NCBI RefSeq assembly: GCF_945836005.1
Contig: NZ_OX241534.1
Coordinates: 1,054,001-1,118,000, forward strand
Reading direction: 5' to 3'
DNA: 64,000 bases
DNA from: Candidatus Nitrosacidococcus sp. I8
GTDB taxonomy: Bacteria; Pseudomonadota; Gammaproteobacteria; Nitrosococcales; Nitrosococcaceae
Shown piece by piece: positions 23,705-34,361 of this stretch; within the stretch, counting starts at the first letter, position 1, and each line of letters begins with the position of its first letter. The notes under the pieces were generated by a model that saw only the letters and a program-made list of their open reading frames with translations, did not search any database and had not been told where the DNA came from. The position numbers and the translations under genes were made by a program.

Positions 23705-24705
23705 ATGACAACAGAAATAAAAACGTGGGAAATAATAAACGGTGAGCTAGTCGAAATAGATACCTCTCTTACAAAACAAGGTAGAAAAGAAAAAGATGAT
23801 TTAGAAAAATGGATCAAAACAAGCCCAAAAATCCTTGGAGAAGATATTTTACTCATAGGCGAACAAGTATGGAGAAAATCAGGTCCTTTAGATTACTTAG
23901 GTATTGATAATCAAGGCAACCTTGTCATTATTGAGTTAAAGAGAGATAAGCTACCTCGTGAAGTTCTTGCTCAAGCTATTGACTATGCTTCAGACGTTGC
24001 AGATTGGGATATGGATAGACTTAATGAAATTTGCCTTAACCTTAAAAGTATTCAGGAAACTCTTTAGAGGATTACATCACAGATAGTTTTGGGAATATTG
24101 GTGATATAGATGATTTGATTATCAACAATACTCAAAGACTGCTTCTTGTGGGTTTTTCTATCGATGAATCCTTAAACCGAATGATAGCGTGGCTATCTTC
24201 AAAGTATGATTTAGCGATTAATGCCATTATACTCAGTTATATCAAGACTTCATCAGGAAATGAACTGCTTTCTAAAACTGTTATTATCTCTGAAGAAATA
24301 GAAAAGGAAAAAACTAATAAAAAGAAGTTTATTATCCCCATGTCGGATAATCCTGGGGAGTATGAGGAAGATAAGTTAAAAGAGTTGCTCAAAAGTTATC
24401 TAAAAAACAAGCAATGGTCATCTAAAAGAATCAAAGATATTATGCTCCCTCTGCTTTTGAGAAAAGATGAGATTACCAGAGAGCAGCTAAAAAGAGAATT
24501 TGTTCGAATGAAGGAAGCATCTGATGAGAATAAAGCTGGGCTTTACATAGCGCTCATTTCTAATCAACTTGGGCAAGCTAAAAAGGATTTTTTAAGACAA
24601 ATCATTCATTATGAATATCCAAAGGGACGAGAAAAGGATAATTTTAGTATCAAAGCGGAATATAAAGAGTTTGTGAAGGAGCTATTAGAAAAAATAAAAG
24701 ATTAG
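23705..24705 (+). pseudogene. NucS/DUF91-like endonuclease gene, frameshifted
   Basis: The first 120 codons (23705-24067) encode the nuclease fold: DLEKWIKTSPKILGEDILLI, then SGPLDYLGIDNQGNLVIIEL with KRDK, a D...E.K site as in NucS-like and DUF91 enzymes. The frame ends at TAG just after SIQETL. In the +1 frame, N-S-L-E-D-YITDSFGNIGDIDDLI continues directly into the second part (24115-24705, NNTQRLLLVGFSIDESLNRM). One small indel near 24050-24062 therefore splits a single gene of about 330 codons. The nuclease half alone might still fold. It lies close to two other nuclease-like genes. Confidence 0.8.
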
Positions 24706-24777
24706 AAAATACCTAAATCATAGGCAGATTCGTCTACCCCCATGCAACAGTGGGGGTAGATCTTAAACTAAACTTAC

Positions 24778-26766
24778 TTATATCCGAAAAGCGTAGGAAG
24801 AAAGCAAGCGATTAAGTCGCTTGGCAAAAGCAGCAGGTTCTTCTAGTTTTCCACCTTCAGTGATTAAAGCCTGTTCAAATAATAAATTAGCCCAATCATC
24901 AAATTTTTCTTTAGATTCCTCTAATTTTAACCGCATCACGATGGGATGAGTTGGGTTAAGTTCCAAAGTAGGCTGTACTTCAGGAGCCTGTTGTCCTGCT
25001 TCTTTAAGAAGTCGCCCTAGATAACTGCTCATATCATGCTCCCCCACTACAAGGCAGGAAGGAGAATCGGTGAGGCGATGAGTCAATCGTACTTCTTTGA
25101 CTTTATTCCCTAGAGTTTCTTTAACCCGTACGGTTAAATCCTTAAACTTCTCTTCTGATTCTTTTTGTTGTTGTTTTTCTTGCTCATCTTCCATATCCCC
25201 TAAATCAAGTTCTCCTTTGGTCACCGATTGTAGGGATTTGCCATCAAATTCTGGCAAGGAAGCAATCAACCATTCATCTACCCGATCAAAGAGAACGAGC
25301 ACTTCTACCCCTTTTTTAGCAAACACTTCTAAATGAGGGCTACTTTTAGCAGCGAGGAAACTATCGGCAGTAATGTAGTAAATTTTCTCCTGCTTTTCTC
25401 TCATCCGAGAAATATAATCAGTTAACGAGATATTTTGAACATCACTATCATTATGGGTAGAGGCAAACCGCAGTAATTTGCCTAATTGTTCCCGATTAGC
25501 GTAATCCTCTCCAGGACCTTCTTTAATCACTTGCCCAAATTCTTTCCAGAAGGTTTGGTATTTCTCTGGCTCTTTTTCTGCCATATCTTCCAGAACACCC
25601 AGAATTTTCTTCACTGATCCGCCCCGGATGGTATCGATAATTTTGTTGTTCTGAAGAATTTCTCGGGAGATATTCAAGGGTAAATCATTAGAGTCCACTA
25701 CCCCTTTAATAAACCGTAAATAACGGGGCATGAGCTGCTCTGCATCGTCCATAATAAAGGTGCGTTGGACATAGAGCTTAATCCCGTGGCGTTGATCCCG
25801 ATCCCAAAGATCAAAAGGGGCACGGGCAGGAATAAATAGCAGTGAAGTATATTCTAATTTTCCTTCTACCCGATTATGGGTCCAGCCCATAGGATCTTCA
25901 AAATCATGGGAAATATGTTTATAAAAAGCTTTATATTCATCTTCTTTAATTTCGTTTTTAGATAAAGTCCACAGGGCAGTGGCTTTATTAACTTGTTCCC
26001 ATTCTTCTTTTATCTCTTTAACTTCCTTTTCTTCTTTTTTATCCTCATCTCCATGATCGTGATCGCTATCGTGGTCGTGACTATGGTCATGATCATGGCT
26101 ATGATCGTGATCATGCACTTCTTTAATCATTTCAATAGGGACATCAATATGATCAGAGTAGTTGGTAATAATGGTTCTTAATCGCCAACTATTTAAAAAC
26201 TCATCTTCTCCTTCTTTTAGGTGCAAGGTAATAGTGGTACCTCGGGTAGGTCTATCAATGGATTCAATGGTAAACTCCCCTGCCCCTTCTGACTCCCAGC
26301 GAACCCCTTGATTAGTATCTAAGCCAGCCTTACGGGTTTCTAAAGTGACTTTATCAGCCACAATAAAGGCAGAATAAAACCCTACCCCAAACTGCCCAAT
26401 TAAGTGCATGTCCTTTTTCTTGTCCCCGGAGAGGTTTTCTAAAAAGGCACGAGTCCCAGATTTTGCGATGGTACCAATATTATCAATCACCTCTTGTCGC
26501 TCCATCCCAACCCCATTATCGGTGATAGTAATGGTGCGTTGATCTTTATTAAAAGCAATCTGAATTTTTAGATTACTATCATCTTCAAACAGGGCATTAT
26601 TAGTGAGGGCTTCAAAGCGAAGTTTATCTGAAGCATCGGCAGCATTAGAAATTAGCTCCCGTAAAAAAATTTCCTTATTGCTATATAGAGAATGAATCAT
26701 TAGATGAAGCAGTTGCTTCACTTCTGTTTGAAAGCCTAGGGTTTCCTTAGGGCTAGGGGTGGTCAT
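24778..26766 (-). CDS. htpG: Molecular chaperone HtpG (Hsp90) with His/Asp-rich linker
   Basis: Homodimeric ATP-dependent cytosolic chaperone. The 662-residue protein has the GHKL ATPase site: NAADASDKL (Asn/Asp, about 41-50), [15 protein letters not shown] and [11 protein letters not shown]; the middle domain with [19 protein letters not shown]; and the C-terminal dimer domain, ending [12 protein letters not shown]. The linker between the N and middle domains (about 218-238) carries alternating His/Asp/Ser ([17 protein letters not shown] then DHDH) followed by a Glu/Lys run. E. coli HtpG has a much shorter charged linker with no His. The start at 26766 is preceded by AAGGAG and a sigma-32-like promoter. 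Confidence 0.95.
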   Translation of the reverse strand: MTTPSPKETLGFQTEVKQLLHLMIHSLYSNKEIFLRELISNAADASDKLRFEALTNNALFEDDSNLKIQIAFNKDQRTITITDNGVGMERQEVIDNIGTIAKSGTRAFLENLSGDKKKDMHLIGQFGVGFYSAFIVADKVTLETRKAGLDTNQGVRWESEGAGEFTIESIDRPTRGTTITLHLKEGEDEFLNSWRLRTIITNYSDHIDVPIEMIKEVHDHDHSHDHDHSHDHDSDHDHGDEDKKEEKEVKEIKEEWEQVNKATALWTLSKNEIKEDEYKAFYKHISHDFEDPMGWTHNRVEGKLEYTSLLFIPARAPFDLWDRDQRHGIKLYVQRTFIMDDAEQLMPRYLRFIKGVVDSNDLPLNISREILQNNKIIDTIRGGSVKKILGVLEDMAEKEPEKYQTFWKEFGQVIKEGPGEDYANREQLGKLLRFASTHNDSDVQNISLTDYISRMREKQEKIYYITADSFLAAKSSPHLEVFAKKGVEVLVLFDRVDEWLIASLPEFDGKSLQSVTKGELDLGDMEDEQEKQQQKESEEKFKDLTVRVKETLGNKVKEVRLTHRLTDSPSCLVVGEHDMSSYLGRLLKEAGQQAPEVQPTLELNPTHPIVMRLKLEESKEKFDDWANLLFEQALITEGGKLEEPAAFAKRLNRLLSSYAFRI

Positions 26767-26814
26767 GTACTAAAATCTCCTTTTTTTATAATCAATAAAA
26801 TTACTTACCCTAAC

Positions 26815-26844
26815 ATATGGGCATTTTTTAAATAATCAAGGGGG
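26815..26844 (-). promoter_or_regulatory. Sigma-32-type heat-shock promoter of htpG
   Basis: Minus strand: CCCCCTTGAT (26844-26835), a 13-bp spacer, then CCCATAT (26821-26815). This agrees well with the RpoH consensus (CTTGAA, 13-17 bp, CCCCATnT). It lies about 50 bp upstream of the htpG start, as expected for this heat-shock gene. Confidence 0.7.
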
Positions 26845-26907
26845 TAATTAGCTACAAATTCGTCAAAATTAGACTATACTTTAGTTGCGATAATCTCATC
26901 AGTTGCT

Positions 26908-26956
26908 GGAGATGGCATTCTCCATAACCGTGGTTTAGCCACTAATAACGCCTACC
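26908..26956 (+). ncRNA. Fluoride riboswitch (crcB motif)
   Basis: The sequence GGAGATGGCATTCTCCATAA followed by CCGTGGTTTAGCCACTAATAACGCCTACC (49 nt) has the conserved features of the crcB RNA: the GGnGATGG...CTCC stem with ATAACC, a second hairpin (GTGG/CCAC), then CTAATAACGCCTAC, where consensus has CTAATGACGCCTAC. It lies directly upstream of crcB on the same strand, 38 bp before the ATG. A -10-like TATACT is at 26875-26880. It should activate crcB when fluoride is bound. Confidence 0.93.
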
Positions 26957-26994
26957 AATTTTTATTGATTAAAATATAAATGGAGAGTGATATT

Positions 26995-27375
26995 ATGTGG
27001 TCTTCTATATTTTCTATTGCTATCGGTGCGATTATTGGTGCCTTACTACGCTGGCAACTAGGTAGGATTGATACCCTATTCATTGCAAAAATCTCTGTTG
27101 GTACACTCACTGCTAACCTATTGGGTGGTTATCTTATCGGGGTAGCGGCTGCTATATTTATCAAAGTACCCCAAGCCTCTCAAGAATGGCGTTTGCTTAT
27201 CATGACAGGATTTCTTGGATCTTTTACTACATTTTCTTCATTTTCATTAGAAATGATTACTATGCTTCAGCAAGGTAGGATTCTGTGGGCGTTTACCGGT
27301 ATTACTTTACATATGCTAGGTACTCTAATGATGACTGTGCTTGGTTTTAGTACTATTGAATTTTTAGAAAATTAA
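26995..27375 (+). CDS. crcB: Fluoride channel/exporter CrcB (Fluc)
   Basis: Fluc channels are dual-topology dimers that export fluoride. The protein has four membrane helices and the family motifs GAIIGALLRW (N-terminal helix), LTANLLGGYLIG (with the conserved Asn) and TGFLGSFTTFSSFSLE (the TxFSTFS region that lines the pore). An ATG at 26980 is in frame five codons upstream, but GGAGA at 26982-26986 lies 8 nt before the ATG at 26995, and homologues begin MW, so 26995 is preferred (126 aa). The fluoride riboswitch directly upstream confirms the function. Confidence 0.93.
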   Translation: MWSSIFSIAIGAIIGALLRWQLGRIDTLFIAKISVGTLTANLLGGYLIGVAAAIFIKVPQASQEWRLLIMTGFLGSFTTFSSFSLEMITMLQQGRILWAFTGITLHMLGTLMMTVLGFSTIEFLEN

Positions 27376-27397
27376 ATTCTGTTATGCTTAGGTTTAA

Positions 27398-29062
<1,665 letters not shown>

Positions 29063-29163
29063 TCTGCTTATCTTCCATTATTTTAAATTAGAAGGAGAGA
29101 GCAGATAATAAGCAAGATATATTCTGAATCATAACCATCTTACTTACTTAATAAATTAAACTT

Positions 29164-29805
29164 ATGCTTAATTTGGTAAACATTGCCATTCAGTTTTGGT
29201 GGGTTTGGCTCTTATTAATAGTAATTTTATATGTAAAATCAAAGCCAAAATCACCTCAATTTAAAGGATCCATAGGCGAGAAAATCATAAAACAGTCAGT
29301 TATCTGGCAGTTACCTAAAGATCTATACATATCCTTACATGATATTTATATTAAAGATAGCCTAGGTACTACCCAAATTGATCATCTGATTGTTTCTCCT
29401 TACGGTTTATTTGTCATCGAAACCAAGCACATGAAAGGCTGGATTTTCGGTAAAGCTGAAGATAAGTCTTGGACTCAAAAACTATACAAGCAAAGCCATA
29501 CTTTCCAAAATCCTCTACGACAAAACTACCGCCATCAAAAAGCATTAGCAGAAACATTGAACCTTAATCTAAATTCAATTTATTCCGTAATTGTGTTTAC
29601 TGGAGATTGCCAGCTGAAAGGAGAGATGCCACCTAATGTGTTTCAAGGTATGAGTTATATAAAATACATTCGCTCGTTTGAAAAACGAGTATTTACAGAG
29701 CATGAAAAAGATAAATTAGTGGAGCTGATTAAGACAGAGCGACTACCTAATACACGAGCTATCCGTAAGGAACATCTCAGAGAACTACAGAAAAAATATT
29801 CTTAA
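29164..29805 (+). CDS. NERD-domain protein (nuclease-related), membrane anchored
   Basis: The 213-residue protein starts with a membrane helix (IQFWWVWLLLIVILYV) and then a NERD domain: KGSIGEKIIKQSVIW, IDHLIVSPYGLFVIETKHMK (the D...E.K core of the PD-(D/E)XK-like fold) and GWIFGKAEDKSWTQ. The C-terminal region has YSVIVFTGDCQLKGEMPPNV. NERD proteins resemble restriction nucleases but activity is mostly unshown. It is a single gene with no clear operon partner. Confidence 0.85.
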   Translation: MLNLVNIAIQFWWVWLLLIVILYVKSKPKSPQFKGSIGEKIIKQSVIWQLPKDLYISLHDIYIKDSLGTTQIDHLIVSPYGLFVIETKHMKGWIFGKAEDKSWTQKLYKQSHTFQNPLRQNYRHQKALAETLNLNLNSIYSVIVFTGDCQLKGEMPPNVFQGMSYIKYIRSFEKRVFTEHEKDKLVELIKTERLPNTRAIRKEHLRELQKKYS

Positions 29806-30037
29806 ATACATTAATAAGTTATTTCTATTTATTTCTTAGATAGGTGATTTTTTAATTATTTACCTTCTTACAAAATTTTTATTAAGTAAATACCATCAGA
29901 ATAATTAGATACTTAACCATCTTAGTAAGTATCTGTTTTCTCTTATTCTTCAATAAGATAATATCTTATTATGCTTAACCAGCATCTAGGTTAATTGCCT
30001 AGCATTTATATACAAAACAATAACGGAAAACCATCTG

Positions 30038-30811
30038 ATGATTTTTATGAAACACGCCAAGAATATTATTATAAATATAGTTTTTATACTATTAATTCCT
30101 AGTTTATCTAAGGCAGATAATCAGGATTCTATTGATCCATCTATTAATATTCCAGTCACCATAGAAGATTTAAATTTTGCGATGCATACTCTATGGCAAC
30201 AGCACATGGAGTGGACGAATGCAGCCGTAGCTGCCTTTAATTCTAACCCACCAGCAGTGACCGCTATTGCAAATCGGTTAATACAAAATCAAGTCGATAT
30301 AGGTAATTTTATGAAACCTTACTATGGAGAGAGTAATGGTAATAATCTGACTGATTTACTAAAACAGCATATCAGTGATGTGGTTGCTATTATGACTGCA
30401 GCACAAGCAGGAGATGCTACAACATTAAACCAAGCTGAATCAGATACATTTGCTAATGCTCAGGATATTGCCGATTTTCTAGCAAGTTTAAATCCTAACT
30501 GGTCTTAAAATATATTACGATTTATCTGGCAGACTCATATTAATCAAACTATTAATTATGCTACTTTTAATCTGCAAAAAAATTATGTAGATGAAATAAC
30601 TCAATATGATGAGGCAGAAAAAAATATGCTTAATTTAAGTAAGATATTAAGCTTAGGCATTGCCGATTATTTTCAATATATGTTTTCTTCTAATTCTAGT
30701 CATTGCCAAAACACTACATTAGCCCAATATGAGCTAGCATTAAGTATATCGGCAGCTCCGGATGATCCTCGAATTAACATCCCTCAAAATAATACAATTA
30801 AGTGTAGTTAG
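30038..30811 (+). pseudogene. Two-lobe exported helical protein interrupted by in-frame TAA
   Basis: An exported protein with signal peptide (NIVFILLIPSLSKA) and the pattern LWQQHMEWTNAAVAAFNSN, KPYYGESNGNNLTDLLKQHI, AQDIADFLASLNPNWS. At TAA 30506-30508 translation would stop, but the same frame continues for 101 codons with IWQTHINQTINYATFNLQKN, TQYDEAEKNMLNLSKILSLG and IADYF. That is the expected second half of this family: a second W-x-x-H helix bundle after NPNW, ending with YD...HML-like and M-T-G-I-like motifs. A single substitution (CAA to TAA) would explain the break. Function of the family unknown. The current product is the first 156 residues. Confidence 0.75.
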
Positions 30812-30830
30812 ATATATTTCTTTCTAAATA

Positions 30831-30869
30831 AGAAAGGGAGTAACTGTTATTTCAAGTTACTCCCTTTCT
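30831..30869. terminator. Bidirectional-type terminator hairpin
   Basis: A perfect 15-bp stem, agaaagggagtaact at 30831-30845 and its complement at 30855-30869, lies between convergent remnants. Only a short T-rich stretch (atgttttc) follows on the plus strand. Confidence 0.7.
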
Positions 30870-30928
30870 ATGTTTTCAGATTCTCTATTTTTTCATCAAA
30901 AGATCATAAATAGGATAAAAATAACCAA

Positions 30929-31518
30929 TTAAATAGCAGTTACCTCTCTTCTCGCTCTTATTCCAAATAAACTAATCATACCAATACCAAAAAGAAATAT
31001 AGTAGTTGGTTCTGGTAAATCTGGACCCATATGTTCTGCATCAAATGTAATAGTCTTTGGACTGCCACCTCCACCATAAATCACCTTAACTATATACATA
31101 TCAAAATGATTATGACCCTCATGCTTTGCTAGACCAAAAAAAACAAGGTTATTGAGAATTAAACCATCTTCATCAGTACGATAGCCATTTGAAAATTCCT
31201 GAGCTTCTGGTATCCATATTTCTGCATCTTTTTCACCAGGATGTGGATTTCCTTCATGATGTCCTTTTACACTCACAGTCCAAGTGTCGCTTTTACCTAC
31301 TACTGGTTGTAACCTACATACATCCACCAACTGGTCTCATCTATATCATTATTACGGGTCTCAATATGAAAACTACTTTGTGCCGGTCCATTTAATCCGT
31401 ATCAATCCCATTTCCAGTTATCTTGATTGTCAAGAGTAATACTATCTGCTTGAACGACTCCCGATAACACAATAGTAAACAATCCAGCTGCTAAAATCTT
31501 ATACAGTAGTTTTTTCAT
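30929..31518 (-). pseudogene. PEP-CTERM sorting-domain protein, broken
   Basis: The ATG at 31516-31518 opens a signal peptide (MKKLLYKILAAGLFTIVLSG) and the start of a mature domain (DSITLDNQDNWKWD), stopped by TGA at 31402-31404. The frame then continues YGLNGPAQSSFHIETRNNDI, shifts near 31310-31325 and runs to the C-terminus LPEPTTIFLFGIGMISLFGI followed by RARR, a classic PEP-CTERM tripartite tail (motif, helix, basic end). So one nonsense change (CGA to TGA would fit) and one frameshift. PEP-CTERM proteins are sorted by exosortase to the outer surface; no exosortase is in the window. Confidence 0.75.
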
Positions 31519-31684
31519 TTTTCTTTACCTTAATTTAATTATATTTTGTGCTCCATTGCATCGGTTAAACTCTAACTAAAGTGTTTAGCTGATACGTTTA
31601 TAATTATAAAGTAGTGTTTTTTATACTAAAAACAGTATTTTACATACATTTTTATATCGATATAATATATAGAAATATAAAACT

Positions 31685-32892
31685 ATGCCCTATGAAGTAA
31701 TGACAGGGGAAAAATTCCTTATTAAGTTATGGACAAAAGGGGTTTTTATTGAGGATAAGGGGCCAAACAACAGCCACAAAATTTAGCCTCTCTACCCTTT
31801 ATTTATAAGCATCTGGCAGCTATGCCTGATGTCCATTGGGGATTAGGTGCAGCAGTAGGTAGTGTGATTGCCACTAAAGGAGCCATTATCCCTGCTGCAG
31901 TAGGAGTAGATATTGGTTGTGGGATGATGGCACAGCGTACTTCCCTTACTGCAATTGATTTACCTGACAATCTCCATAGATTGCGTACAGAGATAGAAAA
32001 ACGTATTCCCCACGGGCGTACCGATAGAGGTGGATTAAATGATCGTGGTGCATGGGGAGAAGATCGGGAGTTACCTACCCCTGATCTTGCTTTAGGTTTA
32101 AAAGCCATTGTAGCAAAACATCCTATTCTAGAAAAAGCGACTAAGCGGGCTTCTCGCCATGTGGGTACTTTAGGTACTGGGAATCATTTTATTGAAATCT
32201 GCCTAGATGAATCTCAAAAGGTGTGGATTATGCTCCATTCAGGTAGTCGAGGGATTGGTAACCGTATTGGTGCTTATTTTATTGAAAAAGCAAAAGAGGA
32301 GAAGCAACGGTATTTTATTCACTTACCTGATGTAGATCTTGCTTATTTGCCTGAAGGGTCGACTCTGTTTTCTGATTATGTAGAAGCGGTGCATTGGACA
32401 CAGGAATTTGCTTACCGGAATCGAATTACCATAATGGAGGCTACAAAAAAAGCATTAGCAACGATTGCCCACTTTAAAACTGATCTTGAAGCTGTAAACT
32501 GCCACCATAACTATGTAGCTCAAGAAAATCACTTTGGAGCAAATGTTTGGGTAACTCGTAAAGGAGCAGTACGGGCAAGAAAAGATGATTTAGGAATTAT
32601 TCCCGGAAGTATGGGGGCTAAATCCTTTATTGTTAAAGGAAAAGGTAATGAAGATTCTTTTTGTTCCTGTTCTCATGGAGCTGGGCGTATCATGAGTCGC
32701 TCACAGGCTAAAAAGCGTTTCACTATTGCTGATCATAAAATAGCTACCCAAGGGACAGAATGCCGAAAAGATGTAGAAGTGATTGATGAGACCCCTGCCG
32801 CTTACAAAGATATTGATGCAGTAATGGCAGCTCAGTCGGATTTAGTTGAAATTGCACACATCCTAAAACAGATAGTATGTGTTAAGGGGTAA
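31685..32892 (+). pseudogene. rtcB: RtcB-family RNA ligase, frameshifted near the N-terminus
   Basis: RtcB joins 2',3'-cyclic phosphate or 3'-phosphate RNA ends to 5'-OH ends using GTP and Mn. From the ATG at 31685 the frame reads MPYEVMTGEKFLIKLWTKGV, FIEDK and breaks. The continuation A-K-Q-Q-P-Q-NLASLPFIYKHLAAMPDV is in another frame, so an indel lies at the G-run near 31757-31762. The remaining 356 codons (from 31822) keep the metal and catalytic residues: GVDIGCGMMA, GTLGTGNHFIE, LHSGSRGIG, NCHHNYVAQE and the guanylation-site region HGAGRIMSRSQA. Initiation at 31822 would lack the first 46 residues and has no Shine-Dalgarno. Confidence 0.8.
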
Positions 32893-32915
32893 TAGAATGG
32901 TAATTATTTATTGCT

Positions 32916-32955
32916 AAAAAAACGCAGAGGAACCCATCTCAAACTTTCCTCTGCG
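32916..32955 (-). terminator. Rho-independent terminator of the Sel1 gene
   Basis: Stem cgcagaggaa/ttcctctgcg (32923-32955, 10 bp) followed on the minus strand by seven T. It lies 90 bp after the Sel1-repeat gene stop and close to the rtcB remnant stop. Confidence 0.85.
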
Positions 32956-33044
32956 GATAAATAATAACCATTTTACAGAAGTAAGGATAGAACGAATAAC
33001 GAAAAAAGCAAGAATAAATTTAATAAATCTTAATTTTATAAATA

Positions 33045-33686
33045 TTATCCTTTTTTACTCTCAGTTTCACTCTGAAAATAAGCATCTAAAGCTTTAAGCA
33101 AATTTCCGGGTTGGCTCATTTTCTGGCTTAGAGTCTGAGCCATTGTAATTTCTTCATAGGTCATAAGCTTAGTAAGCTCTGTTCTTAAATCCCGAGCTCC
33201 CGATAAGGTAGTTGCCGCTGTATTCCAAAAAGCATAGGCAACAATATAATTTTGATTTACTCCTTTGCCTTTTTGATACATCATCCCAAGACCATACTGA
33301 GCATCTGAATCTCCTTGATCTGCTGCTCGATAAAGCCATTCGATTGCTTTTCTAAAATCCTGAGGAACCCCTTGTCCATTGGCGTAGAGTAGACCTAAAT
33401 TATATTGAGCATAGGGATCTCCTTGTTTCGCTGATTTTTCATACCATAGGGCAGCTTTAGTAAAATCTCGAGGTACTAAAACGCCTTGGGCATAGGTCAG
33501 CCCTAACATATACTGAGCATCTTTATTACCCCCTTGGGCAGCTTGGGTGATTTGTGCTAACTGCTCTTCAGGGGTGGGAGGAAAAACACTTTCAGCCTTT
33601 GCCCACCCTAACTGAATAGATCCTAAAAAAATAACGATAAAAAAATAAAATCTAGGGATTAACATAAATTGTTTCATAGGTATCAT
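33045..33686 (-). CDS. Exported Sel1-repeat protein
   Basis: The 213-residue protein has a signal peptide (FYFFIVIFLGSIQLGWA) and three Sel1/TPR-like repeats: AQYMLGLTYAQGVLVPRDFT, then AALWYEKSAKQGDPYAQYNLGL with YANGQGVPQDF, then AIEWLYRAADQGDSDAQYGL with GMMYQKGKGVNQNY. A C-terminal helical part follows. Sel1 proteins act as adaptors in protein-protein interaction. A second Met (MKQF, residue 4) is also a possible start. Single gene with its own terminator. Confidence 0.87.
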   Translation of the reverse strand: MIPMKQFMLIPRFYFFIVIFLGSIQLGWAKAESVFPPTPEEQLAQITQAAQGGNKDAQYMLGLTYAQGVLVPRDFTKAALWYEKSAKQGDPYAQYNLGLLYANGQGVPQDFRKAIEWLYRAADQGDSDAQYGLGMMYQKGKGVNQNYIVAYAFWNTAATTLSGARDLRTELTKLMTYEEITMAQTLSQKMSQPGNLLKALDAYFQSETESKKG

Positions 33687-33764
33687 ATAGCTTACATAGA
33701 TGATGTAAATATAAATAATTCTTTGGTTTGTTGCTAGGTATAGTGATCATAAAAAAGTTATTTC

Positions 33765-34361
33765 ATGGCAATTTTTAATGCTTATCCCCCGTTAATATTA
33801 GCTTCTAGTTCTCCCTATCGAGCGGCACTACTAAAACGTTTAAATATTCCTTTTAAGTGTTATTCACCACATATTGATGAAACCCCTTTACCACAAGAAA
33901 CACCACAACAGCTATCAGGTCGACTTGCTCAGCAAAAAGCTCAAGTGGTGAGAGAGCAATTCCCACAAGGACTCATTATTGGATCTGATCAAGTAGCAAG
34001 TATAGATGAAAAAATATTAGGTAAACCAGAGACTCATGAGCGAGCAGTTACTCAACTCAAAGCAGCTACCGGGAAAAAAATGATTTTCTATACGGGATTA
34101 TGTTTACTGAATGGGAAAACTGGTCAGATGGAACTTATCATAGAACCATTTTGTGTATATTTTCGTTCGCTTACTCAAGAGCAAATAGAAAACTATCTTC
34201 AACAGGAACAACCCTATGATTGTGCGGGAAGTTTTAAAGCAGAGGGACTAGGAATTGCCTTGTTTGATCGACTTGAGGGATCTGATCCTAATGCTTTAAT
34301 TGGATTACCCCTAATTCAATTGGTCACATTACTAAATAAAATGGGCTATCCAATTTTATAA
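33765..34361 (+). CDS. yceF: Maf-family nucleotide pyrophosphatase, YceF type
   Basis: Maf proteins hydrolyse nucleoside triphosphates; the YceF subfamily prefers m7GTP. The 198-residue protein has the N-terminal LILASSSPYRAALLKRLN, the HIDETPLPQE motif, LIIGSDQVASIDEKILGKP (catalytic Asp) and the YceF-type end CAGSFKAEGLGIALFDRLEG followed by SDPNALIGLPL. Length is normal. It converges on rsmA, overlapping by 6 bp at the stops. Confidence 0.92.
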   Translation: MAIFNAYPPLILASSSPYRAALLKRLNIPFKCYSPHIDETPLPQETPQQLSGRLAQQKAQVVREQFPQGLIIGSDQVASIDEKILGKPETHERAVTQLKAATGKKMIFYTGLCLLNGKTGQMELIIEPFCVYFRSLTQEQIENYLQQEQPYDCAGSFKAEGLGIALFDRLEGSDPNALIGLPLIQLVTLLNKMGYPIL

